The notes beneath the pieces were generated by a model, which saw nothing but the letters and a program-made list of their open reading frames with translations, ran no database searches and was not told where the DNA came from. Below, one piece after another: positions 56,540-63,634 of a stretch of DNA of 64,000 bases (its first letter is position 1; every line of letters begins with the position of its first letter). Location: positions 1-64,000 of IMG/VR virus record IMGVR_UViG_3300024517_000019. The stretch is one strand, 5' to 3'. The position numbers and the translations under genes are program-made. This DNA comes from a virus.

Positions 56540-57231
56540 CCCAGAATCCCCAGGATCAGCTTGAGTATCGTGGCGAAATCGAAGTCTCCACCGTCTGCAA
56601 AGACTGCCAGCAGAACCTTGATCAGCCCCTTGAGCTTGATCTTGCCTCCACCACGCCTGGCGATCTTGGCTGACTGCTTGGCGTCACTGCCTAGTGAATC
56701 ACCGATCGTCTTTAGGGCAGTGGCGACCTGAGCATTCGTCGTCAGACGGCCTGCTGTCCGTTCTGCGGTCAGTGCAGCACCAACCCCGGCCCTCCAGTCC
56801 TTCCAGGCTGCTTCAGCTCCACGGGCCTTCAGGAAGCTGTCCGTGAGCTTCTTCAGTTGAGCCAATCCCTCGGCACCCGTTGATTTACCGTCGGCGACCT
56901 TGGAACCAACGATTGAATAGATTACGGAGAGGCCTGCCGCGTTCTGTGTCTTCTCCGGGTCCGTCACCTTCGTCGTCAGGTTTCGGACGGTCTGGCTTAG
57001 GCTCGATGGCGACGGGACGACTGGGTCGGTCGGGACGTTTCCGGGTGGGGTAGCGGACAAAAAATCCCAGGTGTGTCCCCCATTCGCGTCAGTCGTGACG
57101 ACGATCACCGTGCGGCCTGGTTCCCATTTCTGGGTGTTGATGAGCAGATAGCCCGGCCCTTTGCCTGTTCCGGCCAGGACACTTGCCGCAAATATGAGGA
57201 GCAACGCGAGACTGATGTGCCGTTTCTTCAT
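56536..57231 (-). CDS. secreted protein of unknown function
   Basis: The 231-residue product has a clear signal peptide, MKKRHISLALLLIFAASVLA, followed by a short beta part, a Pro linker and a helical Ala/Lys-rich body ending in a hydrophobic C-terminus. It is the first gene of the minus-strand trio with the protease and two-helix membrane protein. Its GAGAAGGCAATG start matches the leader of other minus-strand genes. A periplasmic partner or lysis accessory is possible. Confidence 0.7.
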   Translation of the reverse strand: MKKRHISLALLLIFAASVLAGTGKGPGYLLINTQKWEPGRTVIVVTTDANGGHTWDFLSATPPGNVPTDPVVPSPSSLSQTVRNLTTKVTDPEKTQNAAGLSVIYSIVGSKVADGKSTGAEGLAQLKKLTDSFLKARGAEAAWKDWRAGVGAALTAERTAGRLTTNAQVATALKTIGDSLGSDAKQSAKIARRGGGKIKLKGLIKVLLAVFADGGDFDFATILKLILGILG

Positions 57232-57334
57232 TGCCTTCTCCTTAGCCTTCTCTTTGGAGTGATTGTCGAATCACCTGCTATTCTAAACAGCACTACGCCC
57301 GGTTGGCGATTACTTAATTGCCGATCTCTGCTCT

Positions 57335-57376
57335 GAGACAGCTCGTACCGTAGCAGGCTGCGAGCTGTCTCTTTTC
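57335..57376 (+). terminator. palindromic terminator insulating divergent operons
   Basis: GAGACAGCTCG (57335) pairs with CGAGCTGTCTC (57361), followed by TTTTC. It lies 33 nt upstream of copy C of the 42-nt element and could stop upstream readthrough on the plus strand. The gap 57232-57334 holds no gene. Confidence 0.7.
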
Positions 57377-57408
57377 GCACACATACCCACGTCGCCCGTG
57401 AGGCCAGT

Positions 57409-57450
57409 GAAAATCTTTTGGGTTTTCGACCGGGGAATTTGTGGCGGGAC
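57409..57450 (+). promoter_or_regulatory. 42-nt promoter-like element, copy C
   Basis: It starts GAAAATCTTTTGGG, continues TTTTCGACCGGGG and ends TGTGGCGGGAC, identical to copy B over its first 26 nt. It ends 111 nt before the start at 57562, with a GG-periodic array between. It heads the rightmost plus-strand operon. Confidence 0.6.
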
Positions 57451-57474
57451 CGACTGGCGGCGGCACGCTTTTAC

Positions 57475-57550
57475 GGGTCACGTCAGGCACGGCAAGGCTT
57501 GCTTAGCCTAGGTGCGGTATGCCAACGGCATGGTATGGAATTTTCACAAG
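57475..57550 (+). repeat. GGNNN pentamer array with 3' box, copy 1
   Basis: GG recurs mostly every five bases (TCAGGCACGGCAAGGCT, then GGTGCGGTATG). The array ends with a box, GGTATGGAATTTTCACAA at 57532-57550, directly followed by GGGAGAAACGG and ATG. The same box ends the arrays at 58352 and appears inside two others. Confidence 0.65.
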
Positions 57551-57561
57551 GGAGAAACGGA

Positions 57562-58230
57562 ATGGACTATCGGTTTAAGCTTACGGGGAAAACCCCGCTG
57601 ATCATGCACGCCGACAACATCGCCGCTGGTGATGAACTCAACGCTTGGCGAAAGGACCCAGCGAACAAGGACCTGAGCGTAAAGGGGGATGATCGCAGCC
57701 CTCCGTGGACCTGGTCCACCTACCTCTACTCAGATGGGGATGTCATCACGGTGCCCTCCGAGACCATCATGGCCTGCCTCAGGGACGCCGGGAAAACGGT
57801 CAAGATCCAAGGCAACAAGACCTTCAAGTCAGCCACCCAGTCTCAGTTGCTGATCAAAGAGATTGACCTGCCTCTCTTGGTTGACGGTGCTACTGTAGCG
57901 ATCGCCGACATCCAAAAGTTGCTCGACAAACCCTTCCCTGAGCAAGCGGCTGGAGTCGAGGAATTCGGGTTTAGTTTGAATCTGAAACGGGTCAAAGTCG
58001 CCAGTTCCAAGAATCTCAGGGTTCGCCCTATTTTCGATACCTGGTCTGTGGAGGGGAACCTGACGGTTCGAGACGATGCTCTCCTGACCGAGGACAAAGT
58101 GAAGCTCCTGTTTCGAATTGCTGGCGAAGAAAAGGGCTTGCTCGATTGGCGGCCTGGAGCACCCTGCCCAGGTCCGTATGGAACTTTTTCAGTGTCGATC
58201 ACCAAGGTCTGTTCGGCCGGGGTTAGCTAG
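57562..58230 (+). CDS. unknown protein, 222 residues
   Basis: ATG 57562 follows AAGGGAGAAACGGA. The product begins YRFKLTGKTPLIMHADNI, continues GDDRSPPWTWSTYLYSDGDV and later RVRPIFDTWSVEGNLTVRD and LLDWRPGAPCPGPYG. Such phrases recur in many uncharacterised phage proteins that lie near recombination genes. The fold looks beta-rich with a conserved basic RxRPxF segment that might bind nucleic acid. I do not know its function. Confidence 0.75.
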   Translation: MDYRFKLTGKTPLIMHADNIAAGDELNAWRKDPANKDLSVKGDDRSPPWTWSTYLYSDGDVITVPSETIMACLRDAGKTVKIQGNKTFKSATQSQLLIKEIDLPLLVDGATVAIADIQKLLDKPFPEQAAGVEEFGFSLNLKRVKVASSKNLRVRPIFDTWSVEGNLTVRDDALLTEDKVKLLFRIAGEEKGLLDWRPGAPCPGPYGTFSVSITKVCSAGVS

Positions 58231-58370
58231 GGCAGGGTGGGCTCTGGTCTGGCATGGTAAGGACTTTATAAATCACTTAGGGATTGGGTTCGGCAAGCTA
58301 GGCTCCGGTGCGGTGGTGCATGGTGAGTCACGTCATGGCATGTCCGGGTGAGGTAAGGAATTTTTCACAA
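58231..58370 (+). repeat. GGNNN pentamer array with 3' box, copy 2
   Basis: The array runs through the whole intergenic gap. A box-like unit GGTAAGGACTTTATAAATC at 58256 sits in the middle, and GGTAAGGAATTTTTCACAA at 58352-58370 ends it directly before GGGAGAAC and ATG 58381. No gene is present. T-rich boxes alternate with GG-periodic tracts. Confidence 0.65.
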
Positions 58371-58380
58371 GGGAGAACAA

Positions 58381-58857
58381 ATGTTCGAGATGAAGTACTA
58401 CGTCAAAAAGGAAGTTGACCAGCTTATGTCCCTCACTGAGGACATGGAACGAGGCACTCTCGTTACCTACGAGGATATTGAGAACCTGATTGGCTTCAAC
58501 AGGGAAGATTCACCGCAATGGCCAAAGGTCATTCGGCTCTGGCGTAAGAGAATGATGCAAGAACGGGGCATCTACCCCAAATCAGAGCGTGGCATAGGCT
58601 ACAGGCTGCCAGAGGTTGATGACCAGATCGACCACAGCATCACAATGGCCAGGAACTCCCGAAAGCGACTGGGGGTGGCTGGTGTCCTCTCTGCCATGAT
58701 TAGGGACGAGGACCTGGATGAGTACCAGACACGGAGGGTCATTGCAGTTCAGGAAGTGGTGGATGAAACTCAATCCAGGTTCAATATCGAGGCAGCCAAG
58801 CGGAAAAAATGGTTCTCCGCTCAGCCCAGGCTGCCTCGTCCTGGTGACTCAAGTTAG
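58381..58857 (+). CDS. winged-helix-like protein of unknown function
   Basis: ATG 58381 follows AAGGGAGAACAA. The 158-residue product is helical, with GTLVTYEDIENLIGFNREDS then WPKVIRLWRKRMMQERGI and YRLPE, which fits a winged helix. The C-terminal half is basic. It is enclosed by two GG-periodic arrays. It may regulate the flanking genes; evidence is positional only. Confidence 0.65.
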   Translation: MFEMKYYVKKEVDQLMSLTEDMERGTLVTYEDIENLIGFNREDSPQWPKVIRLWRKRMMQERGIYPKSERGIGYRLPEVDDQIDHSITMARNSRKRLGVAGVLSAMIRDEDLDEYQTRRVIAVQEVVDETQSRFNIEAAKRKKWFSAQPRLPRPGDSS

Positions 58858-59040
58858 GCATGGTGTGCTCCGGTGAGGCTCGCTCCGCCACGCTATGGTG
58901 CGGTGTGGTCAGGCATGGTATGGACTTTTCGCAAATCAATCTTGGTTGGATATGGCAAGCTGAGGCATGTCATGCCAAGGTGAGGCAAGGACTTTTTACG
59001 AATCAATTCGGGCACGGTTCGCTTTGGCTCGGTCGTGCTG
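58858..59040 (+). repeat. GGNNN pentamer array with two boxes, copy 3
   Basis: The array starts right after the preceding stop. Boxes GGTATGGACTTTTCGCAAATC (58917) and GGCAAGGACTTTTTACGAATC (58984) each follow a GG-periodic tract. Here no ribosome site or clear gene follows the last box. The open frame across it (58860-59117) reads the array itself and is not credible. Confidence 0.6.
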
Positions 59041-59117
59041 GGTTCGAAATCAACACCGAAACACTTACGGCCATTGCCGACACCGCAGCCGATGAGGACT
59101 GTGGCTGTGGACCTTAA

Positions 59118-59671
59118 CTGCACTTTCCCCATTGACGAAAGGAACCCTGATTAGCCATACTCCCCGACGTCAAGTCACTAGTGGAAATGACGATCCACTG
59201 ATGGTGACGGCGATTACAGTTTTGGTATGATTCGGATTCACGAAGGCAAGTCCTGTGCTCTAACACAGGCAACTGTACCGCCGCCGATCATCGTGGATTT
59301 CGTCCCCACGCTCTGATCGGCATTTTTTATGGACAGCGAACACAGGCCCTGACTGCCAAAGGGCCAACAGTGCAGGGGCCTACCGTTGCGACGACAAGCC
59401 TGCATGGACAAATCCGATATCCCGTGAAAGTTGTGGTTGAAACCCACGGGACGGGGGCTGTGATTTCAATTGATCCCAGCAGCCCTGATTAGATTCGGTG
59501 CCGAGGACCCTTCGTTGGGCGAATGCGAGGCTTTATATCGCGGTGAGCCCTAGGGACCCTTATGCACACTCGTCCCCTGTTACGTTCTGTGTCCGATACA
59601 AGTGTGACGCTTGGTGGTGAGGCGTGTACCTCGCTGTCCTTTTAAGAAACCACTGGCGAAAGGAACCGACG
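59118..59671 (+). other. 550-nt gene-free region, hairpin-rich, with terminator
   Basis: No credible gene is present. A terminator-like hairpin at 59283-59329 (GCCGATCA / TGATCGGC, then ATTTTTT) ends a first part holding TATGAT (59225) and a CCTGTG / CACAGG hairpin. Beyond it, CCCGTG / CACGGG (59422-59452) and GGGCTG / CAGCCC (59455-59485) are strong hairpins. GCGAAAGGAACC occurs at both ends (59138 and 59655). One or two structured RNAs, or an operator region, are possible. Confidence 0.45.
59283..59329 (+). terminator. Rho-independent terminator in gene-free region
   Basis: GCCGATCA pairs with TGATCGGC, enclosing CGTGG / CCACG, and is followed by ATTTTTTA. A short transcript starting near the TATGAT at 59225 and ending here would be about 100 nt, a possible small RNA. 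Confidence 0.75.
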
Positions 59672-59749
59672 ATGGGATCGTCTCGTCGCACCGTAAGAAA
59701 GGCCCTGCCATCAGAGCAGCGGAGAAACTGGAGAAATCATGAAGGTTGA
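59672..59749 (+). CDS. 25-residue basic peptide
   Basis: ATG 59672 follows CGAAAGGAACCGACG. The product MGSSRRTVRKALPSEQRRNW plus five residues is very basic. Its end overlaps the next start by 11 nt. It may be a leader peptide that couples translation to the operon, or a spurious frame. Confidence 0.4.
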   Translation: MGSSRRTVRKALPSEQRRNWRNHEG

Positions 59750-59936
59750 GTACAAGGGGATGGTGGTCCTGGATGACGACGAGCCAGGACTGGGGATCAG
59801 TAACGGCAAGCTGACTGTTGGTGCTGGGGATGAGGGCAATGAGTGCCTGGTTGAGTTCACTGCTCAAGAGACAGACATCATCAGGGACATGCTGCTATCG
59901 CTGGAAGGGAGGAAGCAATGGACACAGAGCACATAG
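59739..59936 (+). CDS. unknown 65-residue acidic protein
   Basis: ATG 59739 follows TGGAGAAATC. The product has a strand-rich N-terminus (VEYKGMVVLDDDEPGLGI) and a helical end (TDIIRDMLLSLEGRK). It heads the paralog-array operon and overlaps the first paralog by 19 nt. Function is unknown. Confidence 0.65.
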   Translation: MKVEYKGMVVLDDDEPGLGISNGKLTVGAGDEGNECLVEFTAQETDIIRDMLLSLEGRKQWTQST

Positions 59937-60202
59937 AGTTCGCCATGGGACTGTGCGACCTCTACGCCAGGGAGAAGAAAACGAATTGCACTTTTTGCAT
60001 TGCAGGCAAATCTTTCACGCAACACTTCATCAAGAAGTTCGGGAGGCACAAGAGGTACGAATTGAGTGGTTGGAGCAGGGACATGCGAGCTGTCGTGGGC
60101 CATCAGCAAGGCCTCACAGACGAGAACGGCTACAGGTGGCGTTACCTGTGCCCATTGCACCTGAAGATGATCCTCAGGCAGTACCTGGAGAAGCAACCAT
60201 GA
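59918..60202 (+). CDS. tandem paralog family, member 1
   Basis: ATG 59918 follows GGGAGGAAGCA. The 94-residue product has the family ends: N-terminal IEFAMGLCDLYAREKK (the C-D-x-Y helix) and C-terminal YLCPLHLKMILRQYLEK. The middle is variable and includes a second cysteine pair (CTFC). It overlaps member 2 by 4 nt. No known family. Confidence 0.75.
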   Translation: MDTEHIEFAMGLCDLYAREKKTNCTFCIAGKSFTQHFIKKFGRHKRYELSGWSRDMRAVVGHQQGLTDENGYRWRYLCPLHLKMILRQYLEKQP

Positions 60203-60489
60203 TGACCAGGGAGCAAGTGGAGTACGTCATCACACGGTGCGACCAGTACATCAAGGCCAGGCACAAGACCGTACGTGGCTGCTGCTTTGGAACCGGCGAC
60301 AGACTGAGCCTGACCGGCAGCCTTGCCGTCAAGTTCGGGACACGTCCAGGTCTCTCATGGAGCTACGCCCTAGGCAGCGTCATCAGGACTGAGTGCCAGG
60401 TTCACGGGTCCTGGCGGGACATGTGCCCCATTCACCTGAAAGAGATCCTTACTAAGTACCTGGAGAAGACACTGGAGGAGAAACTGTGA
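60199..60489 (+). CDS. tandem paralog family, member 2
   Basis: The start is ATGATG overlapping member 1. The 96-residue product repeats VEYVITRCDQYIKARHK at the N-terminus and MCPIHLKEILTKYLEK at the C-terminus. The middle has GCCFGTGDR and a Trp-containing strand. It is the closest relative of member 1. The GTGA overlap couples it to the zinc-finger gene. Confidence 0.75.
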   Translation: MMTREQVEYVITRCDQYIKARHKTVRGCCFGTGDRLSLTGSLAVKFGTRPGLSWSYALGSVIRTECQVHGSWRDMCPIHLKEILTKYLEKTLEEKL

Positions 60490-60860
60490 AGGTGAAAATG
60501 ATTGAAGGCATGAGGCCAGTTCCCTGCCTCCTGTGTGCCGGTGACAAAACATACAGAGGCTGGGAAATGACAGGCCCAACTGGGGCCGTGTTCCTCTGCG
60601 ACTATTGCATGGTTTATTCAGTAGAGGGGATTGGACAGATCAACGGGTGCGACACGAAAAGCACCAGGGCCGGCGTGAAAGCCAAAGCAAACACCTCTCC
60701 CCACAAGTGCGGCTTCTGCGAACTGACCAGCGAAATCACCTGGACTGTTGGCAAAGATTCTTTCGCATTAACCGCCTGCCTTGCCTGTGTGAAGACTATG
60801 AACGAACAGGTTTACGCTCAGAGCAAGGGATACCAAATGATTCCGAGGGCCGACTCATGA
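60486..60860 (+). CDS. double CxxC zinc-finger protein within paralog array
   Basis: GTG 60486 overlaps member 2 as GTGA. The 124-residue product has four CxxC motifs: CLLC, CDYC, CGFC and CLAC, spaced as two zinc fingers joined by a basic linker (KSTRAGVKAKANTSPHK). The two halves look like an internal duplication. It interrupts the paralog series, so it may act with it. Confidence 0.75.
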   Translation: MKVKMIEGMRPVPCLLCAGDKTYRGWEMTGPTGAVFLCDYCMVYSVEGIGQINGCDTKSTRAGVKAKANTSPHKCGFCELTSEITWTVGKDSFALTACLACVKTMNEQVYAQSKGYQMIPRADS

Positions 60861-61216
60861 CCGACACCCTAAGCCTGGCGGAAACCAAAGCAGCGATCAG
60901 AAGTTGCGACCACTACGCAAAGGCAGGTGAGAAGGACTTGTCGAAGTGGCACGTAGGAACCAAGCCAATCAGGCTAGATCCAATCGGTGCCATCCTGAGG
61001 TCACGTGGTGTCAAGCTGGATATCGTCGGCGAATCGTATGAACCCAGCATGCCAGAGTCTCACGAGAACACAGAGTTGGGTGTGGACGGGTCACTGTTCA
61101 TGACACTGTCAGGTGTGGAAATGCCAAAGCCGGGTGACTGGATGGACAGTTGCCCTCTGCTGGTCAAGCAATACCTGGTTAAGCATCTAAACAAACTCAA
61201 GGGAGAGCACCTTTGA
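60857..61216 (+). CDS. tandem paralog family, member 3
   Basis: ATG 60857 overlaps the zinc-finger stop as ATGA. The 119-residue product has LSLAETKAAIRSCDHYAKAG at the N-terminus and WMDSCPLLVKQYLVKHLNK at the C-terminus. The middle (about residues 35-95) is unlike members 1 and 2. The start of member 4 is a TTG overlapping its TGA. Confidence 0.75.
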   Translation: MTDTLSLAETKAAIRSCDHYAKAGEKDLSKWHVGTKPIRLDPIGAILRSRGVKLDIVGESYEPSMPESHENTELGVDGSLFMTLSGVEMPKPGDWMDSCPLLVKQYLVKHLNKLKGEHL

Positions 61217-61659
61217 CAAATTCAAATTCCGAAAGGCGACGATGGGAAGCCAGGCCCAAGCAGAAGCCGCAACCGCTAACACTGGCGGAAACGAAGGTGG
61301 CGATTGAGGCCTGTGATAGCTACATCAGTGCAGGCCACATCAACTTCAGGAAACACACTGCAATCACAGGCATGGTGGAGACAGGACAGCCTGGGGTAGC
61401 CGTCTACCTGATGTACGGGTCGAAGTTTGAGACCCATGGCCGAAATGGCGAACTGCTGGAGCTGGTCTTCACTGGACAACAGGCAAAAGACAGGTTCCAC
61501 GACGGACCTAACTTCTCATCTGTTATGTGTACGGCACTAGAAATTGGCGGCATGGAGGATGATAGGAGTGGTCCTTCCTTCTACATCCGTCGCTGCCCTG
61601 TCGAAGTCAAGGACGCCCTGCTGAAGTACAAGCACATTACGTTCGGGGAGAACTCATGA
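61213..61659 (+). CDS. tandem paralog family, member 4
   Basis: TTG 61213 overlaps member 3's TGA (TTTGA). The 148-residue product has a basic 20-residue lead, then LTLAETKVAIEACDSYISAG and, at the end, FYIRRCPVEVKDALLKYKH. The middle includes VAVYLMYGSKFETHG and a low-similarity insert. It overlaps member 5 by 4 nt. Confidence 0.75.
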   Translation: MTNSNSERRRWEARPKQKPQPLTLAETKVAIEACDSYISAGHINFRKHTAITGMVETGQPGVAVYLMYGSKFETHGRNGELLELVFTGQQAKDRFHDGPNFSSVMCTALEIGGMEDDRSGPSFYIRRCPVEVKDALLKYKHITFGENS

Positions 61660-62054
61660 GCGAGAAATACCCTCTCACTGAGTGTGAGGTGCATGCCTGC
61701 CTCATGTCTGCCGAGTTGTTCATTCAGCACAAGAAGCCGGACACGAGGGAGGTCCTGTTGGTCAGTGGCGACCTGAGCACCATCTACCCACCAGGTGCCG
61801 TTGCCAAGCTCCGTGGCTACACCTTTGGGTTTAATGCGGCTGGCATACTGATGACCACCAATAAGCCCGACGACACCGAAGACCACCTCATCTTCGACGA
61901 CATTGCCAACGCCCTGGCTCAGGGAGGAGCAAGCTGGATCGTGGGCTGGGCTCACATGACCCCACAGGCCTTCAAAGAGGCCATGCTCGCCTACAAAGAG
62001 ATCGTCAAACGAAAGGGGAAGCGAAAACATGTCACTAACACTCAGGGAGGTTAA
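61656..62054 (+). CDS. tandem paralog family, member 5 (divergent)
   Basis: ATG 61656 overlaps member 4's stop as ATGA. The 132-residue product keeps the leading YPLTECEVHACLMSAELFIQ segment but has lost the C-D pair, and its C-terminus (MTPQAFKEAMLAYKEIVKRK) keeps the helix but not the Cys-Pro. It overlaps member 6 by 26 nt. It is the most divergent copy. Confidence 0.7.
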   Translation: MSEKYPLTECEVHACLMSAELFIQHKKPDTREVLLVSGDLSTIYPPGAVAKLRGYTFGFNAAGILMTTNKPDDTEDHLIFDDIANALAQGGASWIVGWAHMTPQAFKEAMLAYKEIVKRKGKRKHVTNTQGG

Positions 62055-62418
62055 TGCTTGCCTCAAGTCCTGCGATCACTACATCAACGCAAGGCAGCTA
62101 AGCATGTCAGATGACGTTGCTTTGAAGGATGACATTGAGACAGCAGAAGCGGCACTCGCAGTGGCGATCATGAGGGGCAGAGAGATGAGGGTCGAATGCT
62201 GGTCTGTCACGTCCACAGGCAGGAATCAATGCAATGACGTGTTGAGCCTGGCCTACAAGGACACACTGGACGCACTGCTCGCTGGTGGGCTGATCCGTGA
62301 TGACGCTGCTGGCTGGTACTGCGAATGCCCGGTGCTACTGCAGCAGTGCTTTCGCAAGTACAAGGACAAACTACTCAAGGAAAGGAGAAGGAATGCTAAC
62401 GCCTCAGGTCTTCGTTGA
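62029..62418 (+). CDS. tandem paralog family, member 6
   Basis: ATG 62029 lies inside member 5, after AAAGGGGAAGCG. The 129-residue product has LTLREVNACLKSCDHYINAR at the N-terminus and WYCECPVLLQQCFRKYKDK at the C-terminus, the clearest match to the shared ends. The middle contains VAIMRGREMRVECWSVTS. Its end overlaps the next short gene by 26 nt. Confidence 0.75.
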   Translation: MSLTLREVNACLKSCDHYINARQLSMSDDVALKDDIETAEAALAVAIMRGREMRVECWSVTSTGRNQCNDVLSLAYKDTLDALLAGGLIRDDAAGWYCECPVLLQQCFRKYKDKLLKERRRNANASGLR

Positions 62419-62515
62419 CAGCCAGGTCGTGGAGGTGCATCACTCAGGACGATCGATGGCTTCCCTAAAACCTCCTGGCTTGTTCAATGCCCCGTGTACC
62501 TCAAGCAAACAATGA
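62393..62515 (+). CDS. unknown 40-residue peptide
   Basis: ATG 62393 follows AAAGGAGAAGGA, the same leader as the gene at 62553. The product MLTPQVFVDSQVVEVHHSG plus a Pro/Ser-rich tail has no clear fold. It overlaps member 6 by 26 nt. The good ribosome site is the main support. Confidence 0.5.
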   Translation: MLTPQVFVDSQVVEVHHSGRSMASLKPPGLFNAPCTSSKQ

Positions 62516-62552
62516 GACGCTACAGAGACAACCTCATCGCAAAGGAGAAGGA

Positions 62553-62762
62553 ATGCCGAAAAGGAACGTCTTCAACCCTGAAGGAAACGAGTGGACCGAC
62601 TCAACCATCATTGGACAGCTAAGGCGACTGGAGGCCTTCTGGCCTACCGACCTGACGCTCAAGGTTGATCCCGCTACTGGTAGACTCAAAGTGGTGAGCA
62701 AGGTGGTCACCGAAGAGTTCCCGAACACTGAGATCTACCGAATACCAATGGAGAAATGGTGA
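62553..62762 (+). CDS. unknown 69-residue protein
   Basis: ATG 62553 follows AAAGGAGAAGGA. The product has a charged helix and two strands (DLTLKVDPATGRLKVVSKVV). Its TGA overlaps the next start. No family is recognised. Confidence 0.6.
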   Translation: MPKRNVFNPEGNEWTDSTIIGQLRRLEAFWPTDLTLKVDPATGRLKVVSKVVTEEFPNTEIYRIPMEKW

Positions 62763-62986
62763 TGCTATTCGCTGACCTGACCGGTGCCCCCAGAGAAGAA
62801 CTACTGGAGAAAATCAACCAGCTCGACGAGGACCTAACTAAGCTCAAGGTCAGCGTCACCAAGATGCGTGAAGCTCAGCAAGGGTTCTTCAGGGACAAGT
62901 CACCGCAATGGCTCAGTGAAGCAAAGAAGCTTGAACGTGAGGTGGACGATCTACTACACCCAGACCAGCAGCAGAGGCTGTTTTGA
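62762..62986 (+). CDS. 74-residue coiled-coil protein
   Basis: I choose ATG 62762 (TGATG overlap, GGAG at eight bases); ATG 62756 is too close to that site. LLEKINQLDEDLTKLKVSV and the following heptads predict a coiled coil, then EAKKLEREVDDLLHP. It immediately precedes the RusA-like gene, with a 4-nt overlap. Function is unknown. Confidence 0.65.
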   Translation: MLFADLTGAPREELLEKINQLDEDLTKLKVSVTKMREAQQGFFRDKSPQWLSEAKKLEREVDDLLHPDQQQRLF

Positions 62987-63423
62987 ACTCAATCAATTTC
63001 ACAATCATCGGTCGCCCTCAGCAAAGAGGCTCCAAGGTCCCAGTCAGAACTAAGGACGGCAGGGTCTTCATTAGGGACGCCAACCTCAAATCCAAGGACT
63101 GGATGACCTCAGTTAGGCAGGTGGCAGGGGAGGCATGGGACGGGAAGTCGCTCATAACGTCCCCTGTTCGCCTCTCAGCGACGTTTTACTTCAAGAGACC
63201 GAAGTCACACTACAGGACCGCAAAGGGCCGTACGGACGAACTCAAGGGCTCTGCTCCCCGGCTGCATGCTCAGTCACCTGACCTGGCCAAGCTGATTCGC
63301 TGCCTGGAAGACGCTCTCACAGGGGTAATCTGGCAGGATGACAAGCTGGTCAGACTGTACGCCGTCTGCAGCAGGGAGTGGACAACTGAGTCAGAGAGGG
63401 CCGAAGTCGCAATAGTCTGGTAA
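62983..63423 (+). CDS. RusA-like Holliday junction resolvase
   Basis: TTG 62983 overlaps the preceding TGA. The 146-residue product fits RusA in length and layout: NSINFTIIGRPQQRGSK at the N-terminus, KDWMTSVRQVAGEAW, then SPDLAKLIRCLEDALTG and IWQDDKLV. RusA resolves branched DNA as a dimer using acidic residues in PDxDN and DD. Here the second aspartate of that motif is Ala (PDLAK), so full activity is uncertain. It fits the phage's recombination functions. Confidence 0.8.
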   Translation: MNSINFTIIGRPQQRGSKVPVRTKDGRVFIRDANLKSKDWMTSVRQVAGEAWDGKSLITSPVRLSATFYFKRPKSHYRTAKGRTDELKGSAPRLHAQSPDLAKLIRCLEDALTGVIWQDDKLVRLYAVCSREWTTESERAEVAIVW

Positions 63424-63455
63424 TCAAGGAAGACGCAACTCAAGGAAGAAACTAC

Positions 63456-63632
63456 ATGAACTACCTATACGCAGCACTGCTTCTCTACTCGGCAAGCTGC
63501 ATTCTGTTCTTCGGACTGTGTGTTCACATGAAGAAGAACTCTCACCACATGAGGAAAACCACCGTCAGATCAATGGCCCTCGGATCACTGGTCTGGCCCA
63601 TACTCGTCCTGTTCGCCTGGTTTGGAGACTAA
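63456..63632 (+). CDS. 58-residue two-helix membrane protein
   Basis: ATG 63456 follows CAAGGAAGAAACT. The product has two hydrophobic helices (YLYAALLLYSASCILFFGL and MALGSLVWPILVLFAWFG) separated by a basic, His-rich loop. Two small helices suggest a holin-like or membrane accessory peptide. It precedes the recombinase by 2 nt. Confidence 0.65.
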   Translation: MNYLYAALLLYSASCILFFGLCVHMKKNSHHMRKTTVRSMALGSLVWPILVLFAWFGD

Positions 63633-63634
63633 CA

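Noticed and set aside
58860-59117. 85-residue plus-strand frame
   Set aside because: It translates the GG-periodic array itself and lacks a ribosome site.
59580-59867. 95-residue minus-strand frame in the gene-free region
   Set aside because: It has no ribosome site and overlaps the start of the plus-strand operon.
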